From: JANMEB01 sp041745295
Lineage (GTDB): Bacteria; Planctomycetota; Planctomycetia; Pirellulales; Pirellulaceae
Length of the DNA stretch: 64,000 nt
Direction: 5' to 3'
NCBI GenBank assembly: GCA_041745295.1
Contig: JBGTJE010000005.1
Span: forward strand, 25,801 to 89,800
The position numbers and the translations under genes were made by a program. The notes below the pieces were generated by a model. The model was not told where the DNA came from. It searched no databases and saw nothing but the letters and a program-made list of their open reading frames with translations. Positions 27,669 through 36,693 of this stretch are shown one piece after another. The number at the start of each line of letters is the position of its first letter. The stretch's first letter is position 1.

Positions 27669-29980
27669 TTCGCAAATCAACATCAATGCTTCGGCCTGAG
27701 CGAATTCCTGTTGAACTCAAAGACCGAAATCAATGGCTTTGTTGGTTGGTGAATTCCAATGGAAACAAGACTCCGATCAACGCAAGGACCGGCAAAGCCG
27801 GCAAATCAAACGATCCTAGAACTTGGACGGATTTTCAAACTGCATCGCGCCGATTTGGCGACGACGATCGGTTGGCTGGAGTTGCATTTGTAATCTCCGA
27901 TGATGATCCGTATTGCGGAGTTGATTTGGACTCATGCCGAAATATTGCAAACGGCGAAATTGCCGAATGGGCGCGAGCGATAATCAATGGGCTTAATAGC
28001 TACACGGAAACGTCGCCCGGCAGGGCGGGCGTCAAAATAATCATCAGAGCAACGAAACCGCCGGGGTCGCGGTGTCTTTTCAAGATTGATGCTTCTCCCA
28101 CTGTTAAAGATAAAACCTCGCAAGTTGAAATCTATGATCGGCTGCGATTTTGGACAATCACGTCGGATTCGCTGGACATCTACCCGTTAGCGATATTTGA
28201 TCGGCAAGTACAACTTACTGAACTAATCTCTTCGCTGAATGTGGTTGACGGCTTGATCAGCTCGGAAACTCCCAACAGCCTGCTGGGCGGCTCCAACGAC
28301 CGGGAGCGATTACGTCAGGCAGTCAATTCCTATGTTTCTGCAGTGGACCCAGTGGACCAAGGTAGACGGGACAACGCTGCATTCAGTCTCGCGGGAAATC
28401 TAGCAGCGTTTGTCACCGACACAGGAATGCGCTTGAGCGAGTCAGAAATCGTCGAGCACATGACCTTTTGGAATGCGCGGAATCGGCCGCCTCTATCTAA
28501 CAAGGAAATCTTGGCCAAAGTATCGTCGGCAATGAGGAACGGAACGCCCCGAGCAGACAAGGTCGTAAAGACGCGGTCGCATAGGTCGCCCAAAATCCGA
28601 TTGCCGGAAACGTCCAAACAAATTCACGAATTGACCTCCGAATCCGGGCGCACTGACGCCGCAAACGCCGCACGGTTTGCGCATGGGTTCGGCGATCGAT
28701 TGTTGTACGTTCCCAAGTGGAAAAAGTGGCTTGCGTGGGACAGCCGACGATGGCTTGATGATGGCGGAATTGGGGCACAACAACTAGCAAAACATTACGC
28801 CGAAGACCTTTGGCCGAAACTTGGCCAATTGGCGAAGACGCTTAGTCGAGATGATCTTGGAACGCTTCAATCATTCGTCAAATCCACAAATCAACGTAAG
28901 CGAATTTGGGATCTATTGGAGTTGGCAAAATCCGATGCTCGCATAGTTTGTGAGGTGGACTGCCTAAATCGGAATCCGACGTTGCTTAATGTTGAAAACG
29001 GCACAGTGGATTTGGAATCGGGCGAACTGAGACCCCATCGGCCCGAAGACCGGCTAACACAAATTGCTACGGTTCGATTCAATGCGCAGGCGCAATGTCC
29101 GCGATGGATTGCGGCAATGAATTTGATCTTTGACGATGACCCCGATCTAATTCAATACGTTCAGTCCTTATTGGGATATTCTGTTGCCGGACTCACCTCG
29201 GAACATATTCTTCCGATTTGCTGGGGGAAAGGCTGTAATGGCAAGTCAACGATCTGGAATACGATTTGTTATCTCTTGGGTGATTACGCTAAGACTGCGA
29301 GCCAAAGTCTATTGATGTCCCTGCGCGGACAGCATCCGACGGCAATCTGTGATCTGTACCAACGGAGATTTGTGCCAGTAACCGAGCCGTCGCAAGATCA
29401 ACTGTTAAATGAAGCATTGGTTAAAGAGCTAACTGGCGGCGATTTGATATCTGCCCGACGCATGAACGAGGACTTTTGGACGTTTGAGCCGACGCATACT
29501 TTTTGGCTGTCGACTAATCACAAGCCAAGGATTCGAGGGACCGACGAAGGAATCTGGCGTCGGATAAAACTCATCCCATGTACAGTCGATATTCAAACGC
29601 GAGCCAAAGTTCAGAAGGATTTTGCAAAGTGGCTGGCAGCGAACGAAGGACCGGGAATCTTAAATTGGTTGATTGCGGGCTTCTTGTATTGGCAGCGAAA
29701 TGGATTTGTTGAACCAGCCGCCGTCAAATTAGCAACCATCGAATACCGCGCTACCGAGGATGAACTCGGACAATGGATTAACGAGCATTGCGAACTTCTC
29801 GACGGCGCGGAGACGCAGGCATCGATGCTTTACGAACGATACAAAGCAACCGCCGGTTCGATGTCCCAAACGGAATTTGGATCGGAAATGGTTAAACGTT
29901 TTGAGCGTTGCACGGTGACTTTTGGTCCGACCCGAGGGCGGAAGGCTTATCGGGGAGTTCGATTGATTGCCGATGCGTGA
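27665..29980 (+). CDS. P4-family phage/plasmid primase-helicase
   Basis: 771 residues from the ATG at 27665, chosen because it overlaps the HTH stop (ATGA). The N-terminal third is primase-polymerase-like (DRNQWLCW, then AFVISDDDPYCGVDLDSC, where the acidic residues could bind metal). A D5/P4-type SF3 helicase domain follows: WGKGCNGKST as Walker A, RRFVPVTEPS, then ELTGGDLISARR and FWLSTNHKPRI, with IWRRIKLIP at the end. Such proteins start replication of satellites and integrative plasmids. With the integrase downstream it marks the element as one able to replicate. Confidence 0.88.
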   Translation: MIRKSTSMLRPERIPVELKDRNQWLCWLVNSNGNKTPINARTGKAGKSNDPRTWTDFQTASRRFGDDDRLAGVAFVISDDDPYCGVDLDSCRNIANGEIAEWARAIINGLNSYTETSPGRAGVKIIIRATKPPGSRCLFKIDASPTVKDKTSQVEIYDRLRFWTITSDSLDIYPLAIFDRQVQLTELISSLNVVDGLISSETPNSLLGGSNDRERLRQAVNSYVSAVDPVDQGRRDNAAFSLAGNLAAFVTDTGMRLSESEIVEHMTFWNARNRPPLSNKEILAKVSSAMRNGTPRADKVVKTRSHRSPKIRLPETSKQIHELTSESGRTDAANAARFAHGFGDRLLYVPKWKKWLAWDSRRWLDDGGIGAQQLAKHYAEDLWPKLGQLAKTLSRDDLGTLQSFVKSTNQRKRIWDLLELAKSDARIVCEVDCLNRNPTLLNVENGTVDLESGELRPHRPEDRLTQIATVRFNAQAQCPRWIAAMNLIFDDDPDLIQYVQSLLGYSVAGLTSEHILPICWGKGCNGKSTIWNTICYLLGDYAKTASQSLLMSLRGQHPTAICDLYQRRFVPVTEPSQDQLLNEALVKELTGGDLISARRMNEDFWTFEPTHTFWLSTNHKPRIRGTDEGIWRRIKLIPCTVDIQTRAKVQKDFAKWLAANEGPGILNWLIAGFLYWQRNGFVEPAAVKLATIEYRATEDELGQWINEHCELLDGAETQASMLYERYKATAGSMSQTEFGSEMVKRFERCTVTFGPTRGRKAYRGVRLIADA

Positions 29981-30062
29981 ACCGTGTGAACCATTCCGGA
30001 AGTTTTGTCTCAATACTTGCCAAAGTCCCTGTTCAGCAACTTCAAATCCGTTCACACGGTTC
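29980..30062. repeat. 13-base inverted repeat between primase and integrase
   Basis: GAACCGTGTGAAC at 29980-29992 is repeated in perfect inverted form at 30050-30062, 57 bases apart. The left copy abuts the primase stop. It could be paired binding sites for the element's replication or integration proteins, or a long hairpin; there is no T-run after it. Confidence 0.6.
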
Positions 30063-30149
30063 GCAAGACAATTCCAGACTGCTCTAGCTAGCCCAAGCCA
30101 ATGTGAATACAATCGACAGTGATCATTTAAATACCGGCAAAGTGATTCG

Positions 30150-31829
30150 ATGAAACAACTATTCCGAAAGTCGTTCAAGAAACCTGTTCCCGTTGGCGCG
30201 ACGATTAATCAAAAGCGCGGCAAATCGGTTGCTCGATGGATCGGCAAAGGCGGTAAGGAAAAAACTGCCCCAGTTGAAATGAACTCAGATGGTTCATTTT
30301 CAATCCGACTGGAGCGCAAGACTTGGATGGCGCGATTTCGAAATTCCGAACGATTGATCGTCGAACGGTCGACCGGGTGCCGACTGTTGGAAGCTGCCCA
30401 AGTTCGGTTGGCGGATTTTGTCCGCAAATCGGCGCGCATCTCGTCGGGGATTTTAACACAAGACGAGCTTCTGTTATCGGATAACCTAAAGTCGACGATA
30501 GTTGAACAAATAGAATGCTACGCGGACTATTTAACCCGACGCAAAACACACTCTGCCCGAGTCAAATCAACCAAGGCTTATTTATTCGAATGTGCAAACG
30601 GCTGCGGTTGGACGACATTGGCCGATTTGAATGCCGACGGGTTGCAACGTTACTTAGATTTGAAAAGTGAAAACAAAATCGTCGATGGAAAAGTAAAACC
30701 AGGAACCTCACCCGGGGCGTTGAACGGTCGAATCGAATGCTGGGTCGCATTTGGCTATTGGTTGGCCGGAAAACGAATGAACGGAAAGCGGTCGAACAAG
30801 AACGGCGAAAAACGATTGCCCGGAAATCCATTCGATGGTTTCGCTCGATACGATGCCAAGTTGGATTGTCGACGAAAACGTCGAGCGTTAACTGAGGCCG
30901 AGCTAATCAAGCTGCTGCAAGTTGCGGCCCGTCGCCCACTAGAGGATGCCTCGATGATTCGCCGTGGCTCGCGCAAGGGAAAGCAATTGGCCAATCTGAA
31001 GCCCGCAACTATTGAGCGGCTCAAATGGATTGGCCGTGAACGCGCATTGATTTACAAGACATTGGTTTTGACCGGATTACGCAAAGGCGAATTGGCCTCA
31101 ATCAGGATCGGCCAATGTCATTTAAAAGGCTCGCGCCCATTCATTGAGCTAAAAGCAATCGATGAGAAAAACCGGGAAGGGTCCGACATTCCAATTCGTC
31201 CTGATCTAGCTGCCGAATTGCACCATTGGATTGCGGAAAAGCAAAGGTATTTGCGACCAAGTACATTGTCGATCAACGACCGGCATCCCAAACCAATCGG
31301 CGAAATCCCCTTGTTCGACGTTCCCGACGGTTTGATTCGAATCCTGGACCGCGATTTGGAATCTGCCAAAATTCCGAAAAAGGATGAGCGAGGCCGATCC
31401 GTTGACGTTCATGCTTTACGACATTCGTTCGGAACAATGCTGTCTACGTCGGGAGTTGCGCCCCGAGTTGCCCAAGCGGCAATGCGGCATTCCGATTTAG
31501 GTTTGACGATGAACGTCTACACTGATCCAAAGTTACTTGACGTTCATTCGGCGTTGGCGTCCCTGCCAAGTTTAGACACCTGCAATGAGACGGAACGCGA
31601 ACAAGCGACGGGAACCGACTCGACGCGAGAATTGGTGCCCCCTTTAGTGCACCCTCACAAGCGACCAAATCAGATAATCTCAGACAACTCAGGCAATCTG
31701 GGCGTTTCATCGCCGAATAAAGTTGAAAAGAAAAAACGCCGCGAATCATTGTTGATTCCGGCGTTTCCTTCAGTCGGGGCGACTGGCGACGAACATTTCT
31801 TAACGACGTTTTTCCCGAGAAATTGCTAG
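30150..31829 (+). CDS. Tyrosine recombinase / integrase
   Basis: 559 residues. The C-terminal catalytic domain has LTGLRKGEL (first Arg), HALRHSFGT (His..Arg), MRHSDLGLTMNVY (His and the Tyr nucleophile). The N-terminal 300 residues include a SAM-like core-binding domain and a basic N-terminal arm. The C-terminal 90 residues beyond the active Tyr are a low-complexity tail. It follows the primase after 170 bases. It would integrate and excise the 22-32 kb element. No Shine-Dalgarno is evident before the ATG at 30150. Confidence 0.9.
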   Translation: MKQLFRKSFKKPVPVGATINQKRGKSVARWIGKGGKEKTAPVEMNSDGSFSIRLERKTWMARFRNSERLIVERSTGCRLLEAAQVRLADFVRKSARISSGILTQDELLLSDNLKSTIVEQIECYADYLTRRKTHSARVKSTKAYLFECANGCGWTTLADLNADGLQRYLDLKSENKIVDGKVKPGTSPGALNGRIECWVAFGYWLAGKRMNGKRSNKNGEKRLPGNPFDGFARYDAKLDCRRKRRALTEAELIKLLQVAARRPLEDASMIRRGSRKGKQLANLKPATIERLKWIGRERALIYKTLVLTGLRKGELASIRIGQCHLKGSRPFIELKAIDEKNREGSDIPIRPDLAAELHHWIAEKQRYLRPSTLSINDRHPKPIGEIPLFDVPDGLIRILDRDLESAKIPKKDERGRSVDVHALRHSFGTMLSTSGVAPRVAQAAMRHSDLGLTMNVYTDPKLLDVHSALASLPSLDTCNETEREQATGTDSTRELVPPLVHPHKRPNQIISDNSGNLGVSSPNKVEKKKRRESLLIPAFPSVGATGDEHFLTTFFPRNC

Positions 31830-31931
31830 GTCGAGCCTTGGCATCGTCCAAGAAATTCACGGCAGACGAGTTCATTGAACTCGCCTCGGCCGCGCTATGC
31901 AAGCCCGGCAGTATCTCGACGGATGGGTCCT

Positions 31932-31964
31932 TCCGGTTGGTCTTCCCTTGTGACCAGAACCGGA
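31932..31964 (+). promoter_or_regulatory. Imperfect inverted repeat before the serine recombinase
   Basis: TCCGGTTGGTC at 31932-31942 pairs with GACCAGAACCGGA at 31952-31964 (two-base bulge). The right arm holds part of the GGAGG ribosome binding site of the recombinase gene. It might control translation or be a recombinase site; the evidence is weak. Confidence 0.3.
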
Positions 31965-31973
31965 GGACTTCCA

Positions 31974-33917
31974 ATGTCCCGAATTTTTCTTGATCCCCAA
32001 CTGACAGCGAAGCACGGCAAGACCCTGCGCGCCATCGCCATCACCCGAATCAGCACCATCCACCAAGACCCTCGAAGCAATGATGATCAATTCGATTTGG
32101 TCCGGCGATGGGTCGATGATCGGTACGATGGCCCCATCGATTGGACGCGGATCAGCGGCCAGGGGAGCGGCGAAACTCTCGATCGAGAGCAAGTCGCCGA
32201 GGCGGAACGGTTAGTCGAAACTGGCCAGTTTGATCTCGTAATCCTGGAGGACCTGTCGCGGCACCTGCGGCGGATTCACGCCGTAATTTTCTGTGAACTG
32301 TGCGAGGACAAATCGACGCGGCTCATTGCGATCAACGACTCGATCGACACCACCAAGGATTGGCGGTTGCATGCATTGTTCGCGTCGATCAAAAACGAGC
32401 AATACAACCGCGATACTTCGAACCGCATCAAGCGGAGCCACCGGAATCGATTCACGCAGGGCGGCATCGTGCAAACGGTTGTCTACGGTTACGTGAAGCC
32501 CAACGGTACAAAGTCCGACGCGGAACTTTCGAAGGATCCGGATGCCCAACCGATTTACGACGAATGGTTTCGTCGGCTTGAGGAAGGGCAATCGTTTTCC
32601 GAAGTTGCGGATTGGCTCAACGAAAATAACGTGCCTACTGGACCGTATTGTCGATCCCGAAAGTGGACCTGCAAAATGGTCGGGCGAGTAATGCGTAATC
32701 CGATTCTGAAGGGCATTCGCGAAAGGAACCGCAAGGTTTCCCGTCGCGTAAACTCAACGGGAAAGTACCGATCGGAAAACGCCGATGAGAGTGATCTGCT
32801 GCGACGCGAGTGTCCGCACTTGGCTTTCATCGAGCCTGCCCGATTCGATCGAGTCCAACAACTGTTGCAAGACCGCAATGCAATCTACAGCCCGTGCAAA
32901 AATGGAGTCGACGCCCGCAAGGGTAGACCGAAGCGGCGATCCGATTGGCCGGGCGGTCATGTTGTATGCGGAATTTGCGGCAACCCATTCCGATACGATG
33001 GACTCGCCGACAAGAAGCACATGCTCTGCCGTGGTGCGAGTGAATACACGTGCTGGAACTCGATCACGCTTAACGGTCCGGTGGCCGCGGAGAAAATGCT
33101 CGCGGCCGTATTGGACGAGGTTGAGCGTTTGCCCGGTTTTGACGCCGAATTGATCGCGGCAGTCAGCACTGAGGTTTCTCAATGGGGATCCGCACATGCC
33201 GCTCGCGTCGCAGCTGCCGTCCGCGAAGTCGCGAAACTTCAATCGGCGAGCGACAAACTGTCTGCCGCAATTCAACTTGGCGATCCGCCGCAGCGACTGG
33301 TAAACGACATGCGTAAAAACGAGCTGGAACTCGCGGAGGCGATCGCCGCCAAAGCGGTGATCGAGGCAGAGCAGCCGCCCGTTTGCGAGCTGCCAACAAT
33401 TGACGAGCTAAAGCGGATCGCGCGCGGGGCTCTTTTGAATGTCCAAGCCAGTCCCAGCGAATTGGGTACGCTCATGAAGTCCTTGATTCCGGAGATTCGT
33501 GTCTTTCCCGTGCGGCTTTGCGACGGCGGGTTGATTTCACTTCGTGCCAAGTTTGCCCTGTCGCTAGTGCCGCTCCTTAGCGTGAATCAACGAACCGACG
33601 CCGTGCAAAAGTGCCTGTCGGTCGAAATGGAGGTCGACCTGTTCGAGCGACCGCAACGTGAGAGATTTCGATCGCAGGTCATCAGCATGCGACAGGCAGG
33701 TATGACCGAATCGGTGATCGCAAACGCCTTGGGAATCACAAAGACGGCAGCTCAATACGCGGCCGCCTTGAATCGGAAGATGGTCGAACTCGGACTATCA
33801 GACCCTTACGTCGCCATTCTCAATCCGCCAGACGACTATGGCAAACTCCGCCGCCACCGGCACTCTCGATATCGATTTCGACGTGTTGAGACCGGCGGAG
33901 AAAACACCCCGGCCTAG
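31974..33917 (+). CDS. Large serine recombinase
   Basis: 647 residues from the ATG at 31974, which has GGAGG upstream; the open frame begins at 31875. The N-terminal catalytic domain has AIAITRIST with the nucleophile Ser in RIST, and ILEDLSRHLRR. A recombinase domain follows (VVYGYVKPNG, WLNENNVPTG, MRNPILKG), then a zinc ribbon (CGICGNPF, CRG), a coiled coil at about 410-500, and a C-terminal HTH-like piece (SVIANALGITKTAAQ). It lies next to a tyrosine recombinase of different ancestry. A strong terminator follows, so it is its own unit. Confidence 0.9.
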   Translation: MSRIFLDPQLTAKHGKTLRAIAITRISTIHQDPRSNDDQFDLVRRWVDDRYDGPIDWTRISGQGSGETLDREQVAEAERLVETGQFDLVILEDLSRHLRRIHAVIFCELCEDKSTRLIAINDSIDTTKDWRLHALFASIKNEQYNRDTSNRIKRSHRNRFTQGGIVQTVVYGYVKPNGTKSDAELSKDPDAQPIYDEWFRRLEEGQSFSEVADWLNENNVPTGPYCRSRKWTCKMVGRVMRNPILKGIRERNRKVSRRVNSTGKYRSENADESDLLRRECPHLAFIEPARFDRVQQLLQDRNAIYSPCKNGVDARKGRPKRRSDWPGGHVVCGICGNPFRYDGLADKKHMLCRGASEYTCWNSITLNGPVAAEKMLAAVLDEVERLPGFDAELIAAVSTEVSQWGSAHAARVAAAVREVAKLQSASDKLSAAIQLGDPPQRLVNDMRKNELELAEAIAAKAVIEAEQPPVCELPTIDELKRIARGALLNVQASPSELGTLMKSLIPEIRVFPVRLCDGGLISLRAKFALSLVPLLSVNQRTDAVQKCLSVEMEVDLFERPQRERFRSQVISMRQAGMTESVIANALGITKTAAQYAAALNRKMVELGLSDPYVAILNPPDDYGKLRRHRHSRYRFRRVETGGENTPA

Positions 33918-33952
33918 TTTGACGCCGAATCGCATGATTCAACAACACCACC

Positions 33953-33988
33953 GGGCTCTGCCTCTCCCACGAGGCAGGGCCCATTTTT
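33953..33988 (+). terminator. Intrinsic terminator after the serine recombinase
   Basis: A 12-base stem (33953-33964 with 33971-33982, one G-U) and 6-base loop, followed by ATTTTTATT. Confidence 0.88.
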
Positions 33989-34000
33989 ATTGGAGCCTCG

Positions 34001-34186
34001 ATGCACCCAAAGGGAAAAACCAAAAATCACGAACCGGATCCACAAGAAATCCGTCAGAGCTTGCGCCGCTTCATTGCGTTGATTGGTCGTCTTTGTGCTT
34101 CCGAACTGACTCGGACGCGCGATGCACGCGAGTCATCAGGAATTCAAACTCGCGCTACCCGCCGAAGATCCAAAGTAGCTAAATAA
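34001..34186 (+). CDS. Small basic hypothetical protein
   Basis: 61 residues, rich in Arg, Lys and Thr, with a helical centre (IRQSLRRFIALIGRLCASEL). ATG 34001 has GGAG eight bases upstream. It has no known domain and may be a small accessory gene of the Ubl locus, or a chance frame. Confidence 0.45.
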   Translation: MHPKGKTKNHEPDPQEIRQSLRRFIALIGRLCASELTRTRDARESSGIQTRATRRRSKVAK

Positions 34187-34316
34187 TGACCTGAATCCCG
34201 TCATAATCTTTTGATGGGAACTTAGCTGTTCCCTTACTTCATGCCGCCGAGCGGTGTATCGCCCGCGTAGTTGTTGACGGCGCGCGATCAACTCTCCCCA
34301 ACGAAAGGAGGAACTA

Positions 34317-34466
34317 TTGAGTAACCATTTTTTGATCGGTTGTTTTGCAGCGTCCGTCCTAGTTGCCGTAATCGCGTTCTTGCGTGAACGGCGACTTCGG
34401 ATTGCACTCGAAACGCTGCTCAGACGACTACTGCAAATTTGGAGGTCGCATGACAAGAACAGTTAG
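34317..34466 (+). CDS. Small membrane protein with TTG start
   Basis: 49 residues starting at TTG 34317, directed by a strong AAAGGAGG five bases upstream. Residues 5-21 form one transmembrane helix (IGCFAASVLVAVIAF); the rest is Arg-rich and cytoplasmic by the positive-inside rule. It overlaps the lipoprotein gene start by 17 bases, which supports co-translation. Confidence 0.6.
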   Translation: MSNHFLIGCFAASVLVAVIAFLRERRLRIALETLLRRLLQIWRSHDKNS

Positions 34467-35013
34467 TGGATGGCTGGGGCTAACCCTGTTGGCCGCGGCG
34501 GTCTCCGGCTGTCCGGACGAAGATGATAGGGTAGCTCAGCTCGCGGTAGAGGCCGCGAATCGACAGGCGGCCCAAAACCAAGAGCTTGTTCAGCTCAATC
34601 GCGAAGTGGCTGAAGGGACGCGTCGATTGATCGAATCGGACGGTCAATCCCGGGCTGAGTTTGCTAAAGCCCAGCGCGAACTTCAGCACCAGCAATCAGC
34701 CGTGGCTGATCAGTTCAATCTTCTCGAATCCGAGCGCAAAGTGGCGGCCGCCGCCCGAATGCGTGAGCCGTTACTTGCCGCGGCATTGACCGGTGTAACA
34801 ACGCTCTTGGTCGCATGTCTGCCGTTGGCCGTTGCGCTTTATCTGCTGCGACGCCATCGCGCGGACGAAACCGACCCAGCGGCCTTGAGCGAACTGTTGA
34901 TCAGTGAACTGGCGTCGGACCGTCCTGTATTACTCCCGCCAGCGCCCGAGCCGACAAATCCACGCATCGGTGTCGCAAACACCGACGTGCGTGGGCCGAG
35001 CACAGCAACGTAA
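34450..35013 (+). CDS. Lipoprotein with coiled coil and second transmembrane segment
   Basis: 187 residues. The ATG at 34450 follows GGAGG closely. The signal ends in a lipobox-like AAVSGC. Residues 28-97 are a Glu/Gln/Arg-rich coiled coil, residues 105-127 a transmembrane helix (LTGVTTLLVACLPLAVALYLL), then an acidic/proline-rich tail. No enzyme motif. It is coupled to the small membrane gene before it and followed by a hairpin that separates it from the Ubl genes. Confidence 0.6.
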   Translation: MTRTVSGWLGLTLLAAAVSGCPDEDDRVAQLAVEAANRQAAQNQELVQLNREVAEGTRRLIESDGQSRAEFAKAQRELQHQQSAVADQFNLLESERKVAAAARMREPLLAAALTGVTTLLVACLPLAVALYLLRRHRADETDPAALSELLISELASDRPVLLPPAPEPTNPRIGVANTDVRGPSTAT

Positions 35014-35078
35014 CGGCCGCTCGATTGCGAGAACTACTTACAGGCTCATCAGAAATTTCTGACCGACGCCCAACCAAC

Positions 35079-35106
35079 GCCCAGGGCGCTTCGCCTTGGG
35101 CATTTT
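35079..35106 (+). terminator. Probable terminator between lipoprotein and Ubl genes
   Basis: A 9-base stem (35079-35087 with 35093-35101, one G-U) and a 5-base loop, followed by ATTTTCGTTT. It may only attenuate, because the Ubl genes follow closely. Confidence 0.55.
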
Positions 35107-35125
35107 CGTTTACAGGAGGAATTGC

Positions 35126-35344
35126 ATGAACCAGCGCGAACTCGATCGCCAAGTTGCCCAAGCAACCGGCGAATCAGTTCACCTCATTCGTCATCGCGGA
35201 TTTCACGCGATGGAAGCAAGCGCCGTTGGCGAATTCGCTTCGACAGACTCTCGACCGCCAATGGTAGTCGACTGGGACGCGCTCGAAATCGAGCGTCGCC
35301 ATGTTGAATCACGAACCGCGGTCCGTCCGACCATGGTCGCTTGA
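35126..35344 (+). CDS. Small conserved-looking protein of the Ubl operon
   Basis: 72 residues starting at ATG 35126, which has an ideal AGGAGGA upstream. It opens MNQRELDRQVAQATGES and resembles small planctomycete proteins with a helix-turn-helix-like N-terminal half; I do not know its function. It is the first gene after the hairpin and 75 bases before the ubiquitin-like gene, so it is probably part of the operon. Confidence 0.6.
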   Translation: MNQRELDRQVAQATGESVHLIRHRGFHAMEASAVGEFASTDSRPPMVVDWDALEIERRHVESRTAVRPTMVA

Positions 35345-35418
35345 CCGTTCGTCAGTCGTCAATCGAGTCCTTCGATCGACGATGTCCCATTTTCAATTTC
35401 AATTGCTCAAAGGAAAAC

Positions 35419-35658
35419 ATGATGAAGATTCTCGTTATTAACAACGACGGGGGCGGCTTCGCCGACTACCTTGAGGTCGCCGACGGTGCGACCGTCGAGC
35501 AACTCGTCGGTCAGCAGATCGGCTCGGCCAAGCCCGAAAATTACCTCATCCGTGTGAATCGCCAGCCGTGTGCGCCGGACCAAGTCCTTCAGCCCGGCGA
35601 TCGGGTCAGCATCACGCCGACCAAGATCGAAGGCGCGGCTGAGTCGGCTTCCAACTAA
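35419..35658 (+). CDS. Ubiquitin-like (beta-grasp) protein
   Basis: 79 residues: an alternating strand pattern with NYLIRVNRQPC, VLQPGDRVSITPTK typical of ThiS/MoaD/ubiquitin-like folds. It lies upstream of E2, JAB and E1 genes, so it is the predicted modifier. The C-terminus reads KIEGAAESASN; there is no Gly-Gly. Either the JAB protease trims it after the single Gly, or the tail is used differently. AAAGGA is well placed before ATG 35419 (a second ATG follows directly). Confidence 0.8.
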   Translation: MMKILVINNDGGGFADYLEVADGATVEQLVGQQIGSAKPENYLIRVNRQPCAPDQVLQPGDRVSITPTKIEGAAESASN

Positions 35659-35676
35659 CCAAACCCGGAGGCCACT

Positions 35677-36693
35677 ATGTCTGGCGAAAATCTGGATCTG
35701 ATCCGATACGCGATCTGGATTCATGAACAGCTTTGTAATCGCCGGTCACAAGTTGTCCTTCCGCAGTTGTCGATCGAGCGATGGGGCCGTGTGGAACGGC
35801 TCCATCGCCGGTTGGCGATTGCGATTGGGCGCAACTGGGCATCGTCAGTCGCGACGGTTCGACGCGAATTGCATGACGCTGTCCGCGGCCTTCGCTACAG
35901 CCTTACGGAATTCGATGAACGGCTCAATGATGACGTCGATTCCCAACAGGTATTGGCCCCGCGCGAAATCTTGTGCGAATTGCGGGCCCTTCGGGATGAG
36001 TTTGAATCCGTTGAGTTTGACTTGCGCCACAAACTGATTCGCGTCACAACTGAGCCGATCGAATTAGAGGGACTGTATCTGGGTCCCTTCGAGATCGAAT
36101 TGAATCTCTTGCGCAGGGATAACGGAGGCTTGGCGCATTACCGGGTAATCGCCCGGGACCCACAGCCGTCTCGCCGCAATTCCGATGTGACTCATCCCCA
36201 TGTACACAGCGAACAGCTGTGTGAGGGGGAAGGGCAGGCTCCGATTCGACGGGCGCTGCTGAGCGGTCGGCTGTACGACTTTTTTGTCGTCGTAATGAAC
36301 ATCCTTCGAACCTATAACTCCGGCAGTCCCCATGTTCCGATCGAAAAATGGGACGGGATAAGCTGTCACGGATGCGGGGACTTCATATCCGACGACGATT
36401 ACTGTGCGTGTACGCGATGTGGGGTGGAGTCATGTCGAGACTGTTCGACGTACTGCTCGATTTGTGAAGACCAAGTCTGCCAAGAATGCGCCGCACGATG
36501 TCCGGGATGTGACGAATGGTTTTGCGCTGCATGTATGACCGAATGCGAAGGCTGTTCGATCGAATTTTGTACAACTTGTCTCAATGAACAACAGAGGTGT
36601 AACGATTGCCATGAAAGAGAACTTGAAGAAATCGAAGAGCTGGATGAAGGCCTGGCCGAGCCGTGTGCCGACCTTGCCAGCGCCGAAGCCTAA
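35677..36693 (+). CDS. E2-like conjugating protein fused to Cys-rich RING-like region
   Basis: 338 residues. Residues 1-115 are helical with no known domain. Residues 120-225 fit an E2 (UBC) fold: YLGPFEIEL, then HPHV at 173-176 and LCEG with Cys182 as the likely thioester cysteine. Residues 230-311 have 20 or so Cys and a few His in CxxC pairs (CHGCGDF, CTRCGVESC, CPGCDEWFC, CEGCSIEFC), which look like treble-clef/RING or B-box zinc fingers. It would take the Ubl from E1 and, through the fingers, bind targets, joining E2 and E3 roles in one chain. It overlaps the JAB gene. Confidence 0.78.
   Translation: MSGENLDLIRYAIWIHEQLCNRRSQVVLPQLSIERWGRVERLHRRLAIAIGRNWASSVATVRRELHDAVRGLRYSLTEFDERLNDDVDSQQVLAPREILCELRALRDEFESVEFDLRHKLIRVTTEPIELEGLYLGPFEIELNLLRRDNGGLAHYRVIARDPQPSRRNSDVTHPHVHSEQLCEGEGQAPIRRALLSGRLYDFFVVVMNILRTYNSGSPHVPIEKWDGISCHGCGDFISDDDYCACTRCGVESCRDCSTYCSICEDQVCQECAARCPGCDEWFCAACMTECEGCSIEFCTTCLNEQQRCNDCHERELEEIEELDEGLAEPCADLASAEA

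Noticed and set aside
22138..33917. Complete prophage
   Set aside because: Only a small terminase-like gene, primase and recombinases are present; no capsid, portal, tail or lysis genes.
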